Source: Pedobacter nototheniae (GTDB taxonomy: Bacteria; Bacteroidota; Bacteroidia; Sphingobacteriales; Sphingobacteriaceae). Taken from it: a stretch of DNA of 64,000 nucleotides. The position numbers and the translations under genes were made by a program. The stretch lies in the NCBI RefSeq assembly GCF_004335085.1, contig NZ_RQRS01000008.1, positions 1 to 64,000 of the forward strand, given 5' to 3'. Under the pieces are notes generated by a model. It was not told the origin of the DNA and made no database searches. It was given only the letters and a program-made list of their open reading frames with translations. Positions 7,263-15,515 of this stretch are shown here, one piece after another (within the stretch, counting starts at the first letter, position 1; every line of letters starts with the position of its first letter).

Positions 7263-7314
7263 ATATTCTATTTTGATTGTTTTGATTTATTTCAAAACAA
7301 TCAAAATAGAATAT
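7263..7314. repeat. Perfect 23-bp inverted repeat with 6-nt loop
   Basis: The left arm is 7263-7285, the right arm 7292-7314, and the loop is TTTATT. It is AT-rich, without a clear T-run on either side. It lies between the tandem array and the 3' end of arsC, so it may be a terminator or 3' mRNA stabiliser for the ars operon, or a mobile-element end. In the rest of this gap (7144-7368) I see only a 28-codon frame at 7190-7276 (MSLIKSVLKKYSKRLK...), which I do not trust as a gene. Confidence 0.85.
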
Positions 7315-7368
7315 CATCAATAATTTGATCTACGCTTTTTATTACTGGAAACCTTTATTTGGTTCATA

Positions 7369-7788
7369 TTATGCTTTTATGAATGTGTTTATAAAATTCT
7401 CAGTATAATTTTTAATCAGATTTCTTACTTCTATAAATTGAAGATTGATTTCTTCTTTCGTTCCTATAGCTTTTGCCGGATCAGGAAAATTATAATGAAA
7501 TTTTATGGCTTTGGTAGGAAAGTAGGGGCAACTTTCTTTAGCATGGTCGCATACGGTAATTAAATAATCAAAATCTAGATCCAAATATTCACTGATATTA
7601 TTGGATGTATGTGCAGAAATATCTATTCCATCAGCTTTCATAACCTCAATTGCTTTTGGGTTTACACCATGAGTTTCTATTCCAGCGCTATAAACTGCGG
7701 CTAAGTTTCCTGCAAAATACCTTAAATAACCTTCAGCAATCTGACTGCGGCAACTATTGCCTGTACAAAGCACGAGGATCTTTTTCAT
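7369..7788 (-). CDS. arsC: Arsenate reductase, thioredoxin-coupled (LMW phosphatase fold)
   Basis: A 139-residue cytosolic enzyme that reduces arsenate to arsenite. The N-terminal P-loop is LCTGNSCRS, a CX5R motif with Cys8 as nucleophile and Arg14. Cys80 and Cys87 (TVCDHAKESCPYF) sit where the two relay cysteines of thioredoxin-linked ArsC lie, and Asp103 in NFPDP is the expected general acid. Full family length. It is the last gene of the operon arsR, DUF6428, arsC, and starts 15 nt after the middle gene's stop. All catalytic residues are present, so it should be active. An LMW protein tyrosine phosphatase is the only alternative, and the cysteine triad argues against that. Confidence 0.9.
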   Translation of the reverse strand: MKKILVLCTGNSCRSQIAEGYLRYFAGNLAAVYSAGIETHGVNPKAIEVMKADGIDISAHTSNNISEYLDLDFDYLITVCDHAKESCPYFPTKAIKFHYNFPDPAKAIGTKEEINLQFIEVRNLIKNYTENFINTFIKA

Positions 7789-7803
7789 TTGAAATTTCTT
7801 AAA

Positions 7804-8271
7804 TTAGCAACATCCACCACCTGGCGCACAATTTGAACCCGACGAAAGATTAATCAGATTAACTTTTTGCTTTGCAACTGGTACACCGCATTTATCCATA
7901 GCCAGGCAAGCAGTTTTCTTTGATAACAGAATGAAGTTTTGACCATTGTAATCCAGGTCGTATTTGCCAATGGTTTCTGCCTGATATTCAACTTCAATTT
8001 CAAGATCTTCCATACCCAAAATTTTTTCTGAAAGAGAGATAATACTAAGTAATTTACTAGGTTTTAAGCGATGTTCGTAGTCATTTGCATCCCATAACTG
8101 AAAATTGGCTACTTTTTCATGGCGTACTATTCCTCCGCAATCAATAAAATCTTTAGTGATAATACCAACCTCAGTTACATGGAAGTTCTCTGGCACCATT
8201 GTTCCGTTTTCCAGTTGAAAATTTACGCCCTGAGCTTGGCTTAAGTGGTTTTTAATTTCTGATAGTTTCAT
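7804..8271 (-). CDS. DUF6428 family protein with Cys-rich tail
   Basis: This 155-residue soluble protein is of a family that I associate with ars operons of Bacteroidota; its function is not established. Visible features are an N-terminal helix, a GTMVPENFHVTEVG segment, a DCGG word and a tail ending in CAPGGGCC. There is also a CLAMDKCGVP pair of cysteines. The thiol-rich C-terminus suggests metalloid or metal binding, perhaps handing arsenite on, which is my inference. It lies between arsR and arsC with a palindrome (8289) in its upstream gap. Confidence 0.75.
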   Translation of the reverse strand: MKLSEIKNHLSQAQGVNFQLENGTMVPENFHVTEVGIITKDFIDCGGIVRHEKVANFQLWDANDYEHRLKPSKLLSIISLSEKILGMEDLEIEVEYQAETIGKYDLDYNGQNFILLSKKTACLAMDKCGVPVAKQKVNLINLSSGSNCAPGGGCC

Positions 8272-8288
8272 TTTGTATTTTTAATTAA

Positions 8289-8317
8289 GATTCAATCGTA
8301 ATTTTACGATTGAATCG
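8289..8317. promoter_or_regulatory. Palindrome, possible ArsR operator, upstream of the DUF6428 gene
   Basis: An inverted repeat GATTCAATCGTAA / TTTACGATTGAATC lies in the 57-bp gap between arsR and the DUF6428 gene. Its ATCGTA/TACGAT half-sites match those of the palindrome at 8659. It could be an internal ArsR site, or simply an RNA hairpin that trims the arsR transcript. Confidence 0.55.
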
Positions 8318-8328
8318 GGTAAAAAATT

Positions 8329-8658
8329 TTAACAGCAATTAACTTCGCCTTTGTAAGAAGAAAAGAAATTGCCTAATTGATTTTGAATTAATTTCCAGGT
8401 TACGGGGTTAATGCAATAACAAATACTTACGCCCTCAATGGTGCCTTGGATAATGCCAGCATTTTTCAACTCTTTTAAATGTTGTGATATAGTTGCTTGG
8501 GCAAGACCAAGTTCTTCTACTAAATCACCACAAATACAAGTATTAGACACTAAAATACGTTGCAAAATAGCAATACGAGCAGGATGTGCCATTGCCTTTA
8601 AAAATTGCGCCAGCTTATTTTGCTCTTCTGTAAATATTTCTGTTTTGCTTAGCCCCAT
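8329..8658 (-). CDS. arsR: ArsR-family metalloid-responsive repressor
   Basis: A 109-residue winged-helix repressor. Residues 14-75 form the HTH (KAMAHPARIAIL, then LAQATISQHLKELKNAGII). Cys41 and Cys43 (NTCICGDLV) sit on the helix where ArsR sensors bind As(III)/Sb(III). Extra cysteines at 80 and 82 and a terminal CC pair may complete the site. It should bind DNA when free of metalloid and release it on binding arsenite. A palindrome directly upstream (8659) suggests autoregulation of the whole operon. The start is fixed by the ATG next to that palindrome. Confidence 0.9.
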   Translation of the reverse strand: MGLSKTEIFTEEQNKLAQFLKAMAHPARIAILQRILVSNTCICGDLVEELGLAQATISQHLKELKNAGIIQGTIEGVSICYCINPVTWKLIQNQLGNFFSSYKGEVNCC

Positions 8659-8685
8659 AATTGTATCGCAATATTACGATTAATT
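8659..8685. promoter_or_regulatory. Probable ArsR operator at the ars promoter
   Basis: A near-perfect palindrome, AATTGTATCGCAATATT followed by ACGATTAATT, lies immediately upstream of the arsR start. Its ATCG/CGAT half-sites recur at 8289. Repressor bound here would block initiation of arsR-DUF6428-arsC. The site is predicted from symmetry and position only. Confidence 0.6.
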
Positions 8686-8796
8686 GTTTTGTTTCCAAAA
8701 AATATTTAATTTCTTTTTCGGAACGGATAAGGGGTAAGACGCAAATCCATTATTATTTCTACATTCGTTGTGATAATTGAAAAGAATTTCTTAAAA

Positions 8797-9046
8797 ATGA
8801 AAATGAAAGAACTTACTATAATTGGATTGGGCGGTGTAGGAGGCTATTCTACCAAGAGGATTACCTTATACATTTATTGTTAACGCCTTAGGTGTAGTAA
8901 TTATGTATGAGTTGTTCTAGAATAAAACCATCGGTAGAGAAACAAAATATAGGGCTAAACCAATTTGGATTCCTCTTCTAATTGCATTGGCTATTTTTAT
9001 TCCACTTATGATTTGGATAGTTTATAATAGGAACGCCATTGCATAA
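8797..9046 (+). pseudogene. Fused remnants: Rossmann-type oxidoreductase start and membrane-protein end
   Basis: The ATG at 8797 opens a 28-codon frame with IIGLGGVGGY, the dinucleotide-binding start typical of ketopantoate-reductase-like enzymes, then it loses sense and stops at 8883. From about 8860 another frame resembles the tail of a membrane protein (YTFIVNALGVVIMYELF, a TAG stop, then IPLLIALAIFIPLMIWIVYN) ending at 9046. I read this as two gene ends joined by deletion. The exact families are uncertain. Confidence 0.45.
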
Positions 9047-9559
9047 AATTTATGATACTTTCTTTTAAACCTAATTAAAAATCCTCATCACTTTTTAAAC
9101 TGATGCCTGTCAATTTATTGCCATTACTTTGCTATACCTTTGATCGTAATTAGAGACATAAATAATAGAAAAAAACTACAAAAGAATAGAGTCTCATTGT
9201 AGCTTAATTTTTTTTTATTAAATTGCTATCAATCAAACCTGGCAAAATGAAAATCATAATCTACCTAAAAATTACCGATCAACATTTATTGCAGCCGTTC
9301 AAAAAAGAGCGTTGTCCATTTATTCAAAACACCCCCAACAGTTGGTGATAAATAATAGAATATGGATCAGAATGTTCAAAGCTTAAGGAAATTTCTTTCG
9401 GGCTTTAATTATCGAATTTATTCGTGCGAACTTTTCATGCCTATATTTTATTCATTTTCGATTTCGAATACGATGGATTTTATGATTTATAATTAAATTT
9501 TATAAAAAATAAATCAAACAGTTTGCTGTTTTAAAATTTCAAATTCTAAACGCTTATCT
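9047..9559. other. Intergenic region before the porin
   Basis: No confident gene is visible. A 33-codon frame at 9247-9348 (plus strand, ATG start) has no recognisable features. A TACCTTTG word at 9135-9142 fits the -7 box of Bacteroidota promoters, but I find no -33 TTTG at the right distance. The stretch is AT-rich and may hold the regulatory region of the dicarboxylate gene cluster. Confidence 0.4.
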
Positions 9560-10669
9560 ATGAAAATACTCTACTTTTTTATTTTTCTATTTTTTCCTTA
9601 TCTCGTATTTAGTCAAGGCATTGATGTAGCTGTTTCTGAAAAAGCAAAAATCAATTTTTCAGGTATGATTCAAACACAGTTCAATTATTCTTTGGATAAG
9701 GATATTGATATTAATGGTTTGCATCATTCTGGCGATGAGCAGTTTTCTCATAATTCCTTTTCAGTTAAAAGAGCTCGTTTTCAGGTAAATGCGGTAATAA
9801 ACGACCGTATCAATGCGGTTGTATTGGTCAATTTTGGCGATTTTACGGGTAATCCACAAAATAAGGTTTTAGAAAACGCATATATTAAATATAGCGTAAA
9901 CGATTATATTAATTTTCAATTTGGACAATTCAGACCGCAGTTTGGTCAGGAAGATAACTATCCCGTTGATTTTGTACGCTCGGTTGATTATTCAAATCAA
10001 TATTATTTGTTTGGTGCCAATAGTTGGCAAAGTTTTCAAATAGGGGTTAGCTATTTTGGTGAAATTAAACATTCTGCTATTCCAATAAAATATTATGTTG
10101 GTGTTTACAACGGTAATAATCGCAATCAGGTGAGTGATAATGATGATGGAAAAATTTTTCCTGCACGTGTTGTTTTAGGTCTATCAAAAAGTATGTTGTT
10201 AGGGATAAGCGGAGGTGCAGGTAAAAATCTTGGACAAAAAATTTGGGCTTATGGTGCAGATGTAGATTATAAAAAAGCTTTGAATGAGCGTTGGGGAGTA
10301 GAGTTTGTTTCTGAATATAAGCAGGGAATTAATAGTGTTGCCTTTTTTAAGCAAACCGACGCCATTGTACCCATTAGCGAATATGCTATGCGTGGTATTT
10401 ATGCACAGCCAAATGTTTGCTATAACATTAAAAATTCGAGATTGAAAAACCTTGAGCTCGCCATGCGTTATGAATACCTGGATGCCGATTTTAAGCGGTC
10501 GGGAAATGCAAGACAAAGTTATATACCCATGGTTAGCGCTTCTTTTGCCGAAGCTTATGCCATTAGGATTCAAGTGGGTTTGCTAATGGATCGCTACGAA
10601 AGAAATATTCCAAATACTACAGAGTACAATACCAATAGAATTATTTGTCAGGTACAAGCTCGTTTTTAA
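9560..10669 (+). CDS. Outer-membrane porin (OprO/OprP-like)
   Basis: A signal peptide covers residues 1-19 (ending LVFSQG). The 369-residue mature chain alternates hydrophobic and polar residues in β-strands and ends in aromatic F, typical of a 16-18-strand barrel. The words KINFSGMIQTQFNYS, FSVKRARFQVNA and YIKYSVNDYINFQFGQFRPQFGQE fit phosphate-selective/anion porins of Bacteroidota. It lies 42 bp before a dicarboxylate transporter, so it probably passes C4- or other anions across the outer membrane. Substrate is inferred from its neighbours. Confidence 0.8.
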   Translation: MKILYFFIFLFFPYLVFSQGIDVAVSEKAKINFSGMIQTQFNYSLDKDIDINGLHHSGDEQFSHNSFSVKRARFQVNAVINDRINAVVLVNFGDFTGNPQNKVLENAYIKYSVNDYINFQFGQFRPQFGQEDNYPVDFVRSVDYSNQYYLFGANSWQSFQIGVSYFGEIKHSAIPIKYYVGVYNGNNRNQVSDNDDGKIFPARVVLGLSKSMLLGISGGAGKNLGQKIWAYGADVDYKKALNERWGVEFVSEYKQGINSVAFFKQTDAIVPISEYAMRGIYAQPNVCYNIKNSRLKNLELAMRYEYLDADFKRSGNARQSYIPMVSASFAEAYAIRIQVGLLMDRYERNIPNTTEYNTNRIICQVQARF

Positions 10670-10711
10670 GGCTTTATTTACCACTATTAAACCTGTTTTA
10701 ATCTCAAAACC

Positions 10712-12142
10712 ATGAAAGAAATTAATTACAAAATGTTGCTGGTTACGCTCGCTTTCGGGCTGCTGATTTGGTTTCTGCCAATTCCTGATGGTGTTAAACC
10801 CGAAGCCTGGCATTTGCTGGCTATATTTTTGGCAACAATTCTTGGTATCATTTTAAAAGCGGCTTCCATGGGCACCATGTCTATGATTGCCATTGCAATG
10901 GTTGCCATAACAGGTGTTTTAGCACCTGGTAATCCTGGTAAATCCATCACATTAGCACTAAGCAGTTTTGGTGATAAAGTAATTTGGTTAATAGGAATTT
11001 CCTTCTTTATAGCCCGTGGATTTATAAAAACAGGCTTAGGAAGCCGGATTGCTTATTTGTTTATCAGGGTTTTTGGGCGGAGCTCCTTAGGTTTAGGTTA
11101 TGGGCTTGGACTTGCAGATTTAGTTTTAGCGCCAGCTATACCAAGTAATACAGCAAGAGGTGGCGGTATTATTTACCCCATTATGAAATCAATGGCACTT
11201 AATTTTGGCTCTATTCCAGAAAAAGCCGAAACACATAGAAAATTAGGTGCTTACCTATCTTTAAATTGCTATAACATCAATTTAATTACTTCAGCTATGT
11301 TTTTAACTGGAACGGCAAGTAACCCAATGTGTCAAAAATTTGCAGCCGATTTAGGCATTCACATCACCTGGATGTCGTGGATGTGGGCGGCATTAATCCC
11401 AGGAATAATTTCGCTAATTGCAGTTCCTTACATTCTTTATAAAATTTATCCACCGGAATTAAAGAAAACAGATGGCGCAACAAAAATGGCGGCAGAAAAA
11501 CTAAAGGAAATGGGTGCTGTAACCAAAAACGAATGGCTTATGCTTACCGCCTTTGTAGTTTTGCTTGTGCTGTGGGTTACCGGAGATATTTTTAAAATTG
11601 ATGCCACAACAACCGCATTTATTGGTTTGGTATTTTTACTTCTATCACAAGTTTTAACCTGGGATGATGTAAAAAGCGAAAAAGGAGCCTGGGATACTAT
11701 CGTTTGGTTTTCCGCTTTGGTTATGATGGGAAGTGCTTTAAACCAATTAGGATTAATTCCGTGGTTTAGCGGTTTGGTTAAAAATAAAATTGGTGAAATG
11801 AGCTGGACAATGGCTTTTCCAATTATCATTCTCGTTTATTTTTATAGCCATTATATGTTCGCCAGCGCAACAGCACATGTAGCTTCTATGTACGCAGCAC
11901 TTCTTGGCGTAGGTGTAAGTATTGGCATTCCGCCAATGTTACTTGCACTTTCTTTAGGTTATTGCGGTGGCATTTTTGGTACATTAACTCATTACGGGCA
12001 TGGTCCGGCACCAGTATTTTTTGGTAGCACATTTGTCGAAGTTCGAGATTGGTGGTCTAGGGGCTTTATTCTCAGTATTGTATTTTTAGTTATTTGGATG
12101 GGAATTGGCGGCCTTTGGTGGAAAGTTATTGGCATATATTAA
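10712..12142 (+). CDS. DASS-family (SLC13/CitT-like) anion transporter
   Basis: This 476-residue inner-membrane protein has about 12 hydrophobic segments. It carries DASS signatures: LAPAIPSNTARGGGIIYP in the first half, an SNP word (TGTASNPMC), and a second-half GTLTHYGHGPAPVFFGS. CitT/TtdT-type members exchange or take up citrate, succinate, fumarate, malate or 2-oxoglutarate. The following sdhCAB genes make a C4-dicarboxylate substrate likely. The end is 10 nt before sdhC, which implies one transcript. Confidence 0.85.
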   Translation: MKEINYKMLLVTLAFGLLIWFLPIPDGVKPEAWHLLAIFLATILGIILKAASMGTMSMIAIAMVAITGVLAPGNPGKSITLALSSFGDKVIWLIGISFFIARGFIKTGLGSRIAYLFIRVFGRSSLGLGYGLGLADLVLAPAIPSNTARGGGIIYPIMKSMALNFGSIPEKAETHRKLGAYLSLNCYNINLITSAMFLTGTASNPMCQKFAADLGIHITWMSWMWAALIPGIISLIAVPYILYKIYPPELKKTDGATKMAAEKLKEMGAVTKNEWLMLTAFVVLLVLWVTGDIFKIDATTTAFIGLVFLLLSQVLTWDDVKSEKGAWDTIVWFSALVMMGSALNQLGLIPWFSGLVKNKIGEMSWTMAFPIIILVYFYSHYMFASATAHVASMYAALLGVGVSIGIPPMLLALSLGYCGGIFGTLTHYGHGPAPVFFGSTFVEVRDWWSRGFILSIVFLVIWMGIGGLWWKVIGIY

Positions 12143-12152
12143 TTTCAAAATC

Positions 12153-12833
12153 ATGAGGCAAAATAATAAAATAGCAACCTTGATGCGCAAAACGCTGATG
12201 GCACTTACCGGATTATTTCTCTGTTTTTTTCTGGTGATACATTTACTTGGTAATTTACAGTTATTAATGCCTGCAATGCAAGCAAAAGTAAGTTTTAACA
12301 GTTATTCGCATCTGCTATCCGGCAACATTTTCATTAAAATTATATCTTATGTTCTTTATTTATCCATTATAATTCACTGTTTAGATGCCTTGTTGATTAC
12401 CATTTACAATAAAAAAACTGCAGGTAAATATGTGCTGGATAAAAGAGGGGCAACCAGTAAATGGTATTCCAGAAACATGGGGATTTTAGGTACCCTAATT
12501 TTAATTTTTCTGGTTTTCCACTTTAAGGATTTTTGGTATCAATATAAATTTAAACAATTGCCTTTAGATGAAGAAGGAAATAAGGATTTGTATACTATTG
12601 TGATAGCTGCATACCAAAATTGGTGGTATGTAATGTTTTATGTCCTTTCTATGTTTGCTTTGGGCTATCATTTGTTACACGGCTTTTTCAGCGCAGCACG
12701 ATCTTTGGGTATTTATCATCCAAAGTATGTAAACTGGATCAGGGCTTTTGGTCGTGGCTATAGCTACACTATTACCATCGGCTTTGCCATTATTCCCATT
12801 TACATTTATTTAACAAGATTCTTATGGAGTTAA
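12153..12833 (+). CDS. sdhC: Succinate dehydrogenase/fumarate reductase cytochrome b subunit
   Basis: I chose the ATG at 12153; an upstream in-frame ATG at 12105 lies inside the transporter gene. The 226-residue product has five hydrophobic helices with histidines placed in them ([39 protein letters not shown]), as in the single-subunit di-haem b558 anchors of type B enzymes. It ties the SdhAB head to the membrane and passes electrons to or from menaquinone. It overlaps sdhA by 10 nt. Confidence 0.9.
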   Translation: MRQNNKIATLMRKTLMALTGLFLCFFLVIHLLGNLQLLMPAMQAKVSFNSYSHLLSGNIFIKIISYVLYLSIIIHCLDALLITIYNKKTAGKYVLDKRGATSKWYSRNMGILGTLILIFLVFHFKDFWYQYKFKQLPLDEEGNKDLYTIVIAAYQNWWYVMFYVLSMFALGYHLLHGFFSAARSLGIYHPKYVNWIRAFGRGYSYTITIGFAIIPIYIYLTRFLWS

Positions 12834-14740
12834 ACGCAAAAATACCTCCTGGTCCTTTGAAGGATAAGTGGAGCCATTACAAAGACCATGCAAAATTGGT
12901 GAATCCCGCCAACCGGAAAAAGATGGATATTATAGTGGTAGGCACAGGTTTGGCAGGCAGTTCTGTTGCTGCTTCAATGGCAGAAATGGGTTACAACGTG
13001 AAATCTTTCTGCTTCCAGGATTCTGCCAGAAGGGCACATTCCGTAGCCGCACAAGGTGGGGTAAATGCGGCTAAAAATTATAAAAATGATGGTGATAGCG
13101 TTTATCGCATGTTTTATGATACCATTAAAGGAGGTGATTTTCGTTCAAGAGAAGCCAATGTTTATCGCCTAGCAGAATGTTCAGCGCAGCTGATCGATCA
13201 AGCGGTAGCACAAGGTGTACCCTTTGGACGCGAATACGGCGGTTATTTAAATAATCGATCTTTTGGTGGCGTACAGGTTAGTCGTACTTTTTATGCACGC
13301 GGACAAACCGGGCAACAACTTTTGCTTGGTGCCTATCAGGCTTTAATGCGGCAGGTTGCCGCAAAAACGGTACAACTTTATACTCGGCATGAAATGCTCG
13401 ATGTAGTGGTTTCGGATGGTAAAGCAAGAGGCGTTATTGTGCGTAATTTAGATACCGGAGAGATAGAAAGACACAGCGCACATACTGTAATTTTAGCAAC
13501 GGGCGGTTTTGGCAAAATTTATTATTTATCAACGCTCGCAATGGGTTGTAATGCATCAGCTATTTGGCGTGCACATAAGAAAGGAGCTTTAATGGCATGT
13601 CCCAGCTGGACTCAGGTTCATCCAACTTCTTTGCCACAATCGGGAGATTACCAATCCAAGCTAACCTTAATGTCCGAATCTTTGCGAAATGATGGTCGCA
13701 TTTGGGTGCCATTAAAAGAAGGTGAAAATAGAAAGCCAAACGATATTCCCGACAATGAAAGAGATTATTATTTAGAGCGCCGTTATCCTGCGTTCGGTAA
13801 TCTTGCACCTCGTGATATTTCTTCCAGAGCTGCAAAAGAGCGTATTGATGCTGGTTTTGGTGTTGGACCACAGAGAAATGCTGTTTACCTCGATTTTTCA
13901 AAAGCAATAAGAGAACAGGGGAAAGCCCGTATTCAGGAAAAGTATGGCAATTTATTTGAAATGTATAGAAAAATTACCACTACGGATGCCTATACAGAGC
14001 CAATGATGATTTCGCCAGCGGCACACTTTTCTATGGGTGGCTTGTGGGTAGATTACGAATTAATGACTACCATTCCAGGTTTATTTGCCTTAGGTGAAGC
14101 GAATTTTTCAGATCATGGAGCAAACAGATTAGGCGCAAATTCTTTATTGCAAGCCTGTGTAGATGGTTATTTTATAGCGCCATACACCATTTCAAACTAC
14201 CTTTCGGCAGAAATAAAAACAGAAAAACTTTCAACAGATAGCGCCGTTTTCGAAGAAGCCGAAAAAAATGTAAAAGCGCAATTAACTAGATTACTCACTA
14301 TCAATGGAAATAAAACTTCAGATTTTTATCACAAAACTTTGGGTAAACTGTTGTACGATCATTGTGGATTATCAAGAAGTAAGAGTGGTTTAATAAAGGC
14401 CATTGAAGAGATTAAAGCTTTAAGAGCAGATTTTTATCAAAACTTAAAAGTTTCTGGTACCGAAAATGAAATGAATGGTGAATTAGAAAAAGCAGGTCGA
14501 ATTGCTGATTATCTTGAAGTTGCAGAGTTGATGTGTATGGATGCATTAACGCGTGAAGAATCTTGCGGAGCACATTTTAGAGAAGAATATCAAACACCAG
14601 AAGGCGAAGCGATAAGAAATGATGTGAAATTTTGTTTCGTATCGGCGTGGCAATGGCAGGGAGAAAACAAAGAAGAAGTTTTAATTCCGGAGCCTTTACA
14701 CTTTGAAAATGTTGAATTAACGGTAAGAAGTTACAAATAA
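12824..14740 (+). CDS. sdhA: Succinate dehydrogenase/fumarate reductase flavoprotein subunit
   Basis: A 638-residue FAD subunit, the length usual for the B-type class. Residues 36-60 form the dinucleotide fold ([12 protein letters not shown]). His72 in [12 protein letters not shown] is the covalent FAD site. The substrate region has a [10 protein letters not shown] word and RDISSRAA, and [20 protein letters not shown] is the usual C-terminal FAD contact. It interconverts succinate and fumarate. The ATG overlaps the end of sdhC, so the genes are translationally coupled. Sequence alone does not decide direction (SQR or QFR). Confidence 0.95.
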   Translation: MELNAKIPPGPLKDKWSHYKDHAKLVNPANRKKMDIIVVGTGLAGSSVAASMAEMGYNVKSFCFQDSARRAHSVAAQGGVNAAKNYKNDGDSVYRMFYDTIKGGDFRSREANVYRLAECSAQLIDQAVAQGVPFGREYGGYLNNRSFGGVQVSRTFYARGQTGQQLLLGAYQALMRQVAAKTVQLYTRHEMLDVVVSDGKARGVIVRNLDTGEIERHSAHTVILATGGFGKIYYLSTLAMGCNASAIWRAHKKGALMACPSWTQVHPTSLPQSGDYQSKLTLMSESLRNDGRIWVPLKEGENRKPNDIPDNERDYYLERRYPAFGNLAPRDISSRAAKERIDAGFGVGPQRNAVYLDFSKAIREQGKARIQEKYGNLFEMYRKITTTDAYTEPMMISPAAHFSMGGLWVDYELMTTIPGLFALGEANFSDHGANRLGANSLLQACVDGYFIAPYTISNYLSAEIKTEKLSTDSAVFEEAEKNVKAQLTRLLTINGNKTSDFYHKTLGKLLYDHCGLSRSKSGLIKAIEEIKALRADFYQNLKVSGTENEMNGELEKAGRIADYLEVAELMCMDALTREESCGAHFREEYQTPEGEAIRNDVKFCFVSAWQWQGENKEEVLIPEPLHFENVELTVRSYK

Positions 14741-14751
14741 AACGATCAGCT

Positions 14752-15498
14752 ATGAAGATTTATCTAAAAATATGGAGACAAAGTGATGCTTCGAGTGCCG
14801 GCAAAATGGTTGATTATGAACTTGATAATGTCGTTTCTCATATGTCTTTTTTGGAGATGATGGATACCCTTAATGAGCAATTAATTCTCAAGGGAGATAG
14901 GCCTGTAGAGTTCGATCACGATTGTAGGGAAGGCATTTGCGGGCAATGTGGGATGATGATAAATGGAAGGGCGCATGGCCCAATAGCGCATTTAACTACC
15001 TGCCAGTTGCACATGCGGGAGTTTAAGGATGGTGATACCATTTATATTGAGCCTTTTAGAGCAACGGCATTCCCTGTAAAAAGAGATTTAAGAATAGATC
15101 GATCTGCTTTTGACCGAATTGTGATGGCCGGAGGATTTGTTTCTGTCAATACAGGGCAAGCACCAGAGGCTAATGGTATTCCAATTACACATGAAAACGC
15201 AGAATCTGCTTTTGATTCTGCCGCTTGTATAGGTTGCGGTGCTTGTGTTGCAACTTGTAAAAATTCCAGTGCTGCTTTATTTACTTCAGCAAAAATTTCT
15301 CACCTGGCTAAATTGCCCCAGGGTAAAATGGAATCGCGAAAAAGAGCTTTAACCATGGTACAACAAATGGATAACGAATTATTTGGTCATTGTAGCAACA
15401 CCGAAGCCTGTGAAGTGGAGTGCCCACAAAATATTTCAGTATTAAATATTGCCCGTATGAATTGGGAATTTTCATTGAGCAAAATTTTAAAGAAATAA
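14752..15498 (+). CDS. sdhB: Succinate dehydrogenase/fumarate reductase iron-sulfur subunit
   Basis: A 248-residue electron-transfer subunit. The N-terminal ferredoxin domain has the [2Fe-2S] cysteines in CREGICGQCGMMINGRAHGP, with a later TTCQLH. The C-terminal domain has CIGCGACVATCK and CSNTEACEVECPQ, the ligands for [4Fe-4S] and [3Fe-4S] clusters. It connects FAD in SdhA with haem/quinone in SdhC. It lies 11 nt after sdhA. All cluster ligands appear present. Confidence 0.95.
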   Translation: MKIYLKIWRQSDASSAGKMVDYELDNVVSHMSFLEMMDTLNEQLILKGDRPVEFDHDCREGICGQCGMMINGRAHGPIAHLTTCQLHMREFKDGDTIYIEPFRATAFPVKRDLRIDRSAFDRIVMAGGFVSVNTGQAPEANGIPITHENAESAFDSAACIGCGACVATCKNSSAALFTSAKISHLAKLPQGKMESRKRALTMVQQMDNELFGHCSNTEACEVECPQNISVLNIARMNWEFSLSKILKK

Positions 15499-15515
15499 GT
15501 AAATTAATAGCACAA

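Noticed and set aside
7190..7276. 28-codon basic hydrophobic frame as a toxin-type peptide
   Set aside because: Its end runs into the inverted repeat and no antitoxin RNA or promoter is seen; support is too weak.
9247..9348. 33-codon open frame as a leader peptide gene
   Set aside because: No ribosome site, conserved motif or coupling to the porin is visible; chance frames of this size are common.
12105..12152. Longer start for sdhC
   Set aside because: It lies inside the transporter gene; the ATG at 12153 is placed right after it and starts the normal N-terminus.
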